Source of the DNA: Formosa haliotis | Lineage (GTDB): Bacteria; Bacteroidota; Bacteroidia; Flavobacteriales; Flavobacteriaceae | Length of the DNA stretch: 64,000 bases | Direction of reading: 5' to 3' | Assembly: GCF_001685485.1 (NCBI RefSeq) | Contig: NZ_BDEL01000001.1 | Coordinates: 858,501-922,500, forward strand | Part shown: piece by piece, positions 58,257 to 64,000 of the stretch | Numbering within the stretch: the first letter of the stretch is position 1 | How the letters are laid out: each line of letters begins with the position of its first letter | Program-made: the position numbers and the translations under genes | Notes under the pieces: model-generated | Databases searched by the model: none | What the model was told of the DNA's origin: nothing | The model's input: the letters and a program-made list of their open reading frames with translations, nothing else

Positions 58257-58275
58257 ACTAACAACTACCAACTAA
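58257..58275. repeat. Right 19-bp inverted terminal repeat of the four-helix-bundle module
   Basis: ACTAACAACTACCAACTAA, the exact complement of 57756-57774. Its last bases form the TAG stop codon of wzm on the minus strand (CTA at 58272-58274), so the repeat defines the C-terminus of that gene. Confidence 0.7.
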
Positions 58276-59159
58276 ACCGTATCTACAAACTTCTTCTCGG
58301 TACTATTAAACACAATTAAACCAAATAAAAACACCAACACACTTACTACACTTACGTACACTAATTGCATAGTAGAAATGGTGCCAACACCTAACATAAT
58401 ATGCCTAAAGGCCTCGATAACAATCGTCATGGGGTTATACGCCACCAACCAAGAAATACTAGGTAATTTTTCTTGAAAAAAGGACAACGGATACATTACT
58501 GCCGAACCATACATAAGTAACTGCACCCCGAACTGTACTAAAAAAGTTAAATCGCGGTATTTAGTAGTCATAGAGGAAATAATCATTCCGAAACCTAAAC
58601 CTAATAAGCCCATAATACCTACTAGGATGGGTAAAAGGACTAAGCTTATTTCGGGTCTAGCGGCATAGGCCTGCTCGGTAAATACAGTAAAGTATATATA
58701 AAAGCCTATAAATACGAGCATTTGTATACCGAATTTCACCAAGTTAGAGACCACTATTGACATGGGGATAATAACACGAGGGAAATACACCTTTCCGAAA
58801 ATTGCTTGGTTTTTTGTAAACGTATCGCTGGTACCTGTAAGACAAGCCGAAAAATAATTCCATGCGGTAATCCCTGCGAGGTTAAACAAAAAAGCCGGCA
58901 CACCAGGTTTAACAGGAATGGCTGCCAAGTTGTTAAAAATGACAGTAAATATAATTGAAGTAAATAACGGCTGAATAAAATACCACAACGGCCCTAAAAT
59001 AGTCTGTTTATACACCGTAACGATATCGCGTTTCACGAATAAAAAGAGTAAATCTTTATACCTCCAGATCTCTTTAAAATTAAGATCGATAAGTTTCCGC
59101 TTGGGCGATATGGTATATAACCAAGGTAATTCTGGTTGGTTTGAAGGATTCAATAGCAC
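58272..59159 (-). CDS. wzm: Polysaccharide ABC transporter permease, Wzm-type
   Basis: 295 residues with six predicted transmembrane helices, ABC-2 family. Typical landmarks: FKEIWRYKDLLFLFVKRDIV near the N-terminus, KQTILGPLWYFIQPL, and AYNPMTIVIEAFRHIMLG near the C-terminus. It moves the undecaprenyl-linked polysaccharide across the inner membrane with Wzt. It is the first gene of the minus-strand polysaccharide locus. Confidence 0.93.
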   Translation of the reverse strand: MLLNPSNQPELPWLYTISPKRKLIDLNFKEIWRYKDLLFLFVKRDIVTVYKQTILGPLWYFIQPLFTSIIFTVIFNNLAAIPVKPGVPAFLFNLAGITAWNYFSACLTGTSDTFTKNQAIFGKVYFPRVIIPMSIVVSNLVKFGIQMLVFIGFYIYFTVFTEQAYAARPEISLVLLPILVGIMGLLGLGFGMIISSMTTKYRDLTFLVQFGVQLLMYGSAVMYPLSFFQEKLPSISWLVAYNPMTIVIEAFRHIMLGVGTISTMQLVYVSVVSVLVFLFGLIVFNSTEKKFVDTV

Positions 59160-59866
59160 TGGTTTTAGTAGCTGCTAATATAGGAAATCGGATTTAATCG
59201 TGAAATGTTTTATTTAGTCTTTAGAAAAGTGAGTACAGAGTATTGAGTATTGAGAATCGTGCTAACAAATACCTACTACAGACTAAAAACTACTCACGTT
59301 TCACGATTCACGGCTCAACTAACAACTAACAACTAAGAACTATTCATGAACTCCACCGTCATTACGAAGGAGGTACGACTGAAGTAATCTGTAACATTAG
59401 AACTCTGGTTCATAAGATTGCCGCGCTACGCTCGCAATGACGTTCTAACAACTAAAAACCAAGATCCAAGAACCAGGAGTAAAGATTAAAGAAGATTCAC
59501 AAATAATAAAGTATAGAGTACAGAGTATTTAGTATTGAGAATCGTGTTAACAACTAATAACTACCTACTAACAACTAATGACTACCAACTATTCACGAAC
59601 CCCTCCGTCATTACGAAGGAGGTACGACTGAAGTAATCTGTTGAATAAGTGACCTTGATTCATAAGATTGCCTCTCTATGCTCGCAATGACGTTATCCAA
59701 ACAACTTTCTCCTTCCGATTAACGACTCACCGACAACGATTCACGATTCACTTATAACTAAAGACTAACAACTAAGAACTCCCTATTCACAATTTCCGAC
59801 TCACGATTCACCATCTATAAACCAGAAAATAACACCCGCTTAACACCTCGAAACCAATTATTCCCG
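59160..59866. repeat. Intergenic repeat mosaic with two REP-like elements
   Basis: Full 86-87-bp REP-like palindromes at 59357-59442 and 59606-59692, with left arm CGTCATTACGAAGGAGGT and right arm ending CTCGCAATGACG. The rest is degenerate heptads of three types: (TATTGAG)n, (CTAACAA)n and (GATTCAC)n. No gene is seen. Confidence 0.8.
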
Positions 59867-59874
59867 TACTTTTG
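59867..59874 (+). promoter_or_regulatory. Candidate -7 promoter box for the HAD phosphatase gene
   Basis: TACTTTTG matches TAnnTTTG exactly and lies 17 bases before the start codon, implying a short leader. No clear -33 box. Confidence 0.5.
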
Positions 59875-59891
59875 CGTCTTAAAAAAATACT

Positions 59892-60698
59892 ATGGAATTA
59901 TCGCAAGTGAAATTGGTGGTTACCGATATGGATGGGACTTTATTAAATTCGAAAGGTGAAGTAAGTCCTAATTTCTTCAATTTATTTAAAGAACTTCAAG
60001 CCAACAACATTCAATTTATTGCAGCAAGTGGTAGACAGTATTTTAGTATCATAGAAAAACTCGACGCCATTAAAAATGAAATCACCATCATTGCAGAAAA
60101 TGGTGGGGTTACCAAACGTGGTGGGGTCGAATTGGCTAATATGCAATTGTCTAAAGAAAAAATAAACAGTATTTTACCCCTATTGCGAACCATAGATAAT
60201 ATTTTTATTGTGCTTTGTGGGAAACAAAAGGCGTATATAGAAACTAAAGACTTACATTTTCCTAAGCTTTTGAGCGAATATTACACCGAGTTTAATACGG
60301 TAGATGATCTTACTGAAGTGAATGACGATAAGTTTTTAAAGCTTGCCATTTACCATATTGAAGACTCTGAGGCTTGTATTTATCCGCATGTAAAACACTT
60401 GGAAGATGAATTTCAGATTAAAGTTTCAGGACAAAATTGGTTAGATATTTCGCATCATGATGCCAATAAAGGCTTTGCTTTAAAGCAGGTACAAGATACC
60501 ATGGGTATTTCCGAAAATGAAACTATGGTTTTTGGAGATTATAACAACGATCTAGAAATGTTAAGTAGGGCATATTTTAGTTACGCTATGGAAAATGCAC
60601 ACCCAAATGTTAAAGAAGCTGCTCGCTTTGAAACGAAAAGCAATAACGACCAAGGTGTGGAATTTATTTTAGAACAACTTATTGCGTCTAGAAAGTAG
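59892..60698 (+). CDS. Cof-type HAD superfamily phosphatase
   Basis: 268 residues. HAD motif I is VTDMDGTLLNS (nucleophile Asp12 and acid Asp14), motif II lies in AASGRQ, and motif IV is VFGDYNNDLEM. The cap region (about 90-190) is of the C2B type used by YbjI/YcsE-like sugar-phosphate and riboflavin-precursor phosphatases. It is a single gene with its own promoter. The substrate is not inferable. Confidence 0.92.
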   Translation: MELSQVKLVVTDMDGTLLNSKGEVSPNFFNLFKELQANNIQFIAASGRQYFSIIEKLDAIKNEITIIAENGGVTKRGGVELANMQLSKEKINSILPLLRTIDNIFIVLCGKQKAYIETKDLHFPKLLSEYYTEFNTVDDLTEVNDDKFLKLAIYHIEDSEACIYPHVKHLEDEFQIKVSGQNWLDISHHDANKGFALKQVQDTMGISENETMVFGDYNNDLEMLSRAYFSYAMENAHPNVKEAARFETKSNNDQGVEFILEQLIASRK

Positions 60699-60704
60699 GC
60701 TTTG

Positions 60705-60765
60705 GTTAGTTGTTAGTTGTTAGTAGTTAGTAGTTAGTAGTTAGTAGTTAGTAGTGAAACTATTA
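60705..60765. repeat. Heptad tandem repeat (TTAGTAG)n
   Basis: About seven to eight copies of TTAGTTG/TTAGTAG in exact 7-bp register, followed by a looser run of TACATT-type units to about 60850. It is the complementary-strand version of the CTAACAA-type tracts seen elsewhere. Confidence 0.8.
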
Positions 60766-60854
60766 CATTAAAACAGCCTATAGTATAAAATTATTACATT
60801 TTTACATTACTACATTGATACATTGTTAAATTAGTACATTGAAAAATTGTTTTA

Positions 60855-61277
60855 TTAAACCCCAAAAGCAGTAAGCACAAGGTTTCGGGAACCTCCATAA
60901 TCACGATGTTCACAAAGGTAAATCCCTTGCCAAATTCCCATATTTAATTCCCCGTTAGTAATTGGAATCTGTACACTAGCCCCCATTAGAGAAGATTTAA
61001 TATGCGCAGGCATATCATCGGCTCCCTCGTAGGTGTGTATGTAATAAGACTGATTTTCGGGCACCATAACGTTTATATGACTCTCAAAATCTAATCGGAC
61101 TGAGGGGTCGGCGTTTTCATTAATGGTTAGACTCGCCGAAGTATGTTTAATAAATACCTGAAACATCCCTGACTGAATCTGTTTTAATTCAGGAAAGGAT
61201 GCTAAAAGCGTATCTGTAATAATATGAAATCCGCGTTTATACGGTTTTAGAGTAATTTCCTTTTGAAAAACTTTCAT
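60855..61277 (-). CDS. yjbQ: YjbQ family protein (UPF0047)
   Basis: 140 residues, full length for the family. Conserved features include FIKHTSASLTINENADPSVR, YEGADDMPAHIKSSLMG and the C-terminal GIWQGIYLCEHRDYGG. Members have weak thiamine-phosphate synthase activity and are annotated as secondary thiamine-phosphate synthase; the true role is unsettled. It converges with the HAD gene across heptad repeats. Confidence 0.93.
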   Translation of the reverse strand: MKVFQKEITLKPYKRGFHIITDTLLASFPELKQIQSGMFQVFIKHTSASLTINENADPSVRLDFESHINVMVPENQSYYIHTYEGADDMPAHIKSSLMGASVQIPITNGELNMGIWQGIYLCEHRDYGGSRNLVLTAFGV

Positions 61278-61359
61278 ACGAAGTAAAATTAAAAGCTGGC
61301 AAATATATTTATCTCATTTTTATGCCCTGTCTAAGGTAGTAATTTCATAAAGAATGAAA

Positions 61360-62180
61360 AAAGTATTGAGTTTAGAGTATTTAAAATTTAATATTGAGAA
61401 AGATACTTACGACTAAGAACTAAGAATCAGGAGCCAAGAATCAAGACTAATGAAGTATTGAGTACTGAGGATTTAGTATTGAGGATCGTGCTAACAACTA
61501 AGAACTACCTACTAACAACTAAGAACTATTCACGAACTCCACCGTCATTACGAAGGAGGTACGACTGAAGTAATCTATTGAATAAGAAACCTTGATTCAT
61601 AAGATGGCCACGCTACGCTCGCAATGACGTACTAAAGACTACCGACTAACAACTACTAACTAAGATCCTCGAGCAAAGATTAGAGACGATTTACGAATTC
61701 CGATTTACTATTCACGATTACCGATTCACAATTCACGGCTCAACTAATAACTACTACCAACTATTCACGAACTCCACCATCATTACGAAGAAGGTACGAC
61801 TGAAGTATTCTGTTGAATAAGAAACCTTGATTCATGAGATTGCCACGCTACGCTCGCAATGACGTTCTAACAACTAACAATTAACTACTAAAGACTAATG
61901 AAGTATTGAGTAAAGAGTATTGAGTATTTAAGATTGAGGATTGCACTAAGAACTAACGACTACCAACTACTAGCGATTTTCGATTCACGATTCACCATAC
62001 AGTTATAAGAAAGATTGCTTCACTGCGCTCGCAATGACGTACTAAAGACTACCGACTAACAACTACTAACTAAGATCCACGAGCAAAGATTAAAGACGAT
62101 TCACGATTTCCGATTTACTATTCACGATTACCGATTCACGGCTCAACTAACAACTAACAACTAACAACTAACAACTAACA
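61360..62180. repeat. Intergenic repeat mosaic with REP-like elements
   Basis: Full 87-bp REP-like palindromes at 61543-61629 and 61778-61864 and a right half at about 62007-62039. The remainder is degenerate heptads: (TATTGAG)n, (GATTCAC)n and (CTAACAA)n; the last 40 bases before 62180 are an almost pure CTAACAA run. No gene is supported. Confidence 0.8.
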
Positions 62181-62186
62181 AAAAAA

Positions 62187-63445
62187 TCACGTTTTCTGTT
62201 TCTTCTTCTTAGCTGCAGGAAAAAGCACATTATTAAGAATAAGACGATACCCTGGAGATGTAGGATGTAATTCAAGCTCCGTTTTAGGATCTCCTACTTT
62301 GTGAGTGTAGTCTTCAGGATCATGACCTCCGTAGAACGTAAAAAAGCCTTTACCTTTTACCCCATGAATATATTTAGCTTCACCATTGCTTCTATTTTCT
62401 CCTAACACCAATACATTCGATTTTATTTCATCTCGCGTAAATGATGTAGTTTGCCCCATAAAACCTTTTACCAAGGCTGTATGATTCTGACAAAGCATAG
62501 TGGGTACCGGATCCCATTTGGCAGAGAAATCCATAAGAGAAAAATAATCTGACTCTTTAAAAATTCGTCGCTTATTCGTCATGTCTATAGATGAAAATTC
62601 ATAAACCTTTGGATTCCGTTCTAAAGTATAGTTGGTAAAAGCAAAGGTTTTTGAGTAATCTATCCGTTTCTGGTAATCAGGATCACTACCATCTCCATCA
62701 AACATGGCTTCACATATATCTACACCTTCTGCTGACAAAGCGATATCGAACGAATCTGTAGCGCTGCACATAGCAAACATAAAACCACCACCAACTACAT
62801 AATCTCTAATTTTTAGGGCCACAGCTAGCTTAGATTCAGACACTTTATTATACCCTAAACGTGTTGCTAAAGCCTCCGCTTCCTTCTTGTCTTCTATATA
62901 CCAGGCAGCCGTTCTAAAACTATTGTAAAATTTACCAAACTGTCCCGTAAAATCTTCATGATGTAGGTGTAACCAATCGTAAAGTAAAAGCGTGTCTTCT
63001 AAAACATCTTCATCATAAACGGTCTCGTAAGGAATCTCGGCATAAGTAAGCACCATAGTTACGGCATCGTCCCAAGGCAATTTTCCTTTAGGCGTATACA
63101 CCGCTATTTTAGGCGCTTTTTCAAGCACAACAGCTTCCATATTCTGACTCGGACTATCAATTAACTCTAAGATTTGTTCGGCCTTTTCGTTCGACACTAC
63201 TTCAAACGAAACCCCACGAATCTGACATTCCTTTTGAATGGCTTCGGTATCTGGTAATAAAAAGATCCTCCCCTATAGTTTAGCAACCATTTTACTTTTA
63301 ACTGTTTTTCTAAAGTCCAATAGGTAATCCCATAGGCTTTTAAATGATTTTTTTGTCCTTCAGCATCCATGGGAATAAGGATATAGGAAGCAAAACTCTT
63401 TGCTGAAAAGACTAAAAATATGAGAAAAATTAAAATACGTTTCAA
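62187..63445 (-). pseudogene. Protein usually labelled asparagine synthetase B, one frameshift
   Basis: An N-terminal piece with signal peptide (ending FASYILIPMD, 63197-63445) and the main frame join into one 419-residue protein if one base is restored in the A5 run at 63259-63263. The restored junction reads SFLLPDTEAIQKECQIRGVSFEVVS, and the total length matches what I recall of the family. Conserved blocks: WLHLHHEDFTGQFGKF, GGGFMFAMCSATDSFDIAL and FYGGHDPEDY. I see neither an N-terminal Cys amidotransferase domain nor an ATP-binding SGG motif, so the asparagine-synthetase name is doubtful. A secreted, ThuA/glutamine-amidotransferase-like fold is more plausible. Confidence 0.82.
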
Positions 63446-63660
63446 AATAGTAGAGGCTGAAAATTGAATGTGAAAGATACTTAATTTTTAAGGCTAGTTA
63501 AAGTACTTTATCATAATATTAAGCTTCTGGATGAGGAGTTTAATCAGGATATTGTTTAACCCCTTAAACAACAAAATAAAATCTGCAAGGGTTTAACAAT
63601 ACCATTACTCAAATCTATAACACCACGTTTCACTAAACCTGAAATAGTTGTAAACAAAAA
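63446..63660. other. Intergenic region, nothing recognised
   Basis: AT-rich spacer upstream of the frameshifted gene on the minus strand. It should contain its promoter; no exact consensus was found. Confidence 0.4.
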
Positions 63661-63692
63661 AAACCTGAACAATACAATTATTGTTCAGGTTT
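63661..63692 (-). terminator. Strong terminator of the beta-barrel gene
   Basis: A 13-bp perfect stem, AAACCTGAACAAT with ATTGTTCAGGTTT, loop ACAATT. On the minus strand it is followed by a run of U, so it ends the gene whose stop codon is at 63753. Confidence 0.88.
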
Positions 63693-63752
63693 AGATATAT
63701 TATAATCCTATATAAAACCGAAGTTTACCACAGGTTACACGTATTATATAAA

Positions 63753-64000
63753 TTAGAATTTATATAATAAACCAAATTGAGGTTGTGCAAAAATGTTGTT
63801 GAATAGGTTGATGTTTAAAGCAAAGCTATTTGAAGGATCTGCATCCTCAGGGTTTGCATTATTATAAGTTAAGATATCAGCTAAAACAAACGTTGCAGCA
63901 AAATGTTTTGTAAAGAAATAGTTTAAACCTAAAGTAACATTAGCTTTAATATCATTACTAGTATTATCAAAATCTGTAGTTTCATTTTTTCTACGAGAAT
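63753..64000 (-). CDS. C-terminal part of an outer-membrane beta-barrel-like protein
   Basis: A partial minus-strand frame of 82 codons running off the window edge. It ends in alternating hydrophobic strands and a final aromatic residue (FAQPQFGLLYKF), typical of outer-membrane barrels; internal strands include ANVTLGLNYFFTKHFAATF. The N-terminus is outside the window. It has its own terminator. Confidence 0.75.
   Translation of the reverse strand, partial: SRRKNETTDFDNTSNDIKANVTLGLNYFFTKHFAATFVLADILTYNNANPEDADPSNSFALNINLFNNIFAQPQFGLLYKF

Overview
The window comes from a low-GC member of the Bacteroidota, most likely a Flavobacteriaceae species. The evidence is a SusC/SusD polysaccharide utilisation locus, TPR-type regulators, a subtilisin ending in a type IX secretion sorting domain, Bacteroidota-type promoter boxes (TAnnTTTG) and several lineage-typical small proteins. 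No rRNA, tRNA, CRISPR-cas, phage or IS transposase was recognised.

Layout. (1) 1-2.4 kb: an HYC_CC_PP-type envelope protein and a TPR/DUF6377 regulator broken by three single-base frameshifts. (2) 2.7-14.4 kb: a polysaccharide utilisation locus on the minus strand, transcribed as DUF5004-like lipoprotein, SusE/F-position protein, SusC, SusD, GH71/99-like lipoprotein, GH97. A divergent SusR-like TPR-HTH regulator sits upstream and the shared region holds three copies of AAATCAAGA. The enzymes point to an alpha-linked glycan. (3) 14.7-22.3 kb: a 46-codon ORF and a 2490-residue secreted subtilisin. (4) 22.7-25.5 kb: proline biosynthesis in the order proC-proB-proA. (5) 26.4-59.2 kb: a large surface polysaccharide (O-antigen or capsule) locus, almost all on the minus strand. 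It holds an initiating polyprenyl glycosylphosphotransferase, TonB, an O-antigen ligase/polymerase-like protein, an NAD-sugar epimerase, about a dozen glycosyltransferases, the sialic-acid-type genes neuA, neuB and neuC, and the Wzm/Wzt ABC exporter. (6) 59.9-64 kb: a Cof-type HAD phosphatase, YjbQ, a frameshifted protein usually labelled asparagine synthetase B, and the C-terminus of a beta-barrel protein.

The most unusual aspect is the repeat content of the polysaccharide locus. Three repeat families each accompany a different small ORF. REP-like palindromes surround a GIY-YIG nuclease gene (34.6-36.2 kb). CCCCTCT-nn-AGAGGGG palindromes surround a tandemly duplicated DUF559 endonuclease gene between neuC and neuB (44.1-45.9 kb). 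Inverted heptad repeats flank a four-helix-bundle gene between wzt and wzm (57.7-58.3 kb). The arrangement recalls REP/RAYT pairs, but with other proteins. Intergenic regions also carry degenerate tandem repeats with a 7-bp period built from several different heptamers, a four-copy 111-bp repeat, and many 86-87-bp copies of the REP-like palindrome.

Six single-base losses in homopolymers break four otherwise normal-looking genes. This may be residual assembly error or real mutation, and affects how those genes should be read. All function calls come from reading the sequence; no database search was run.
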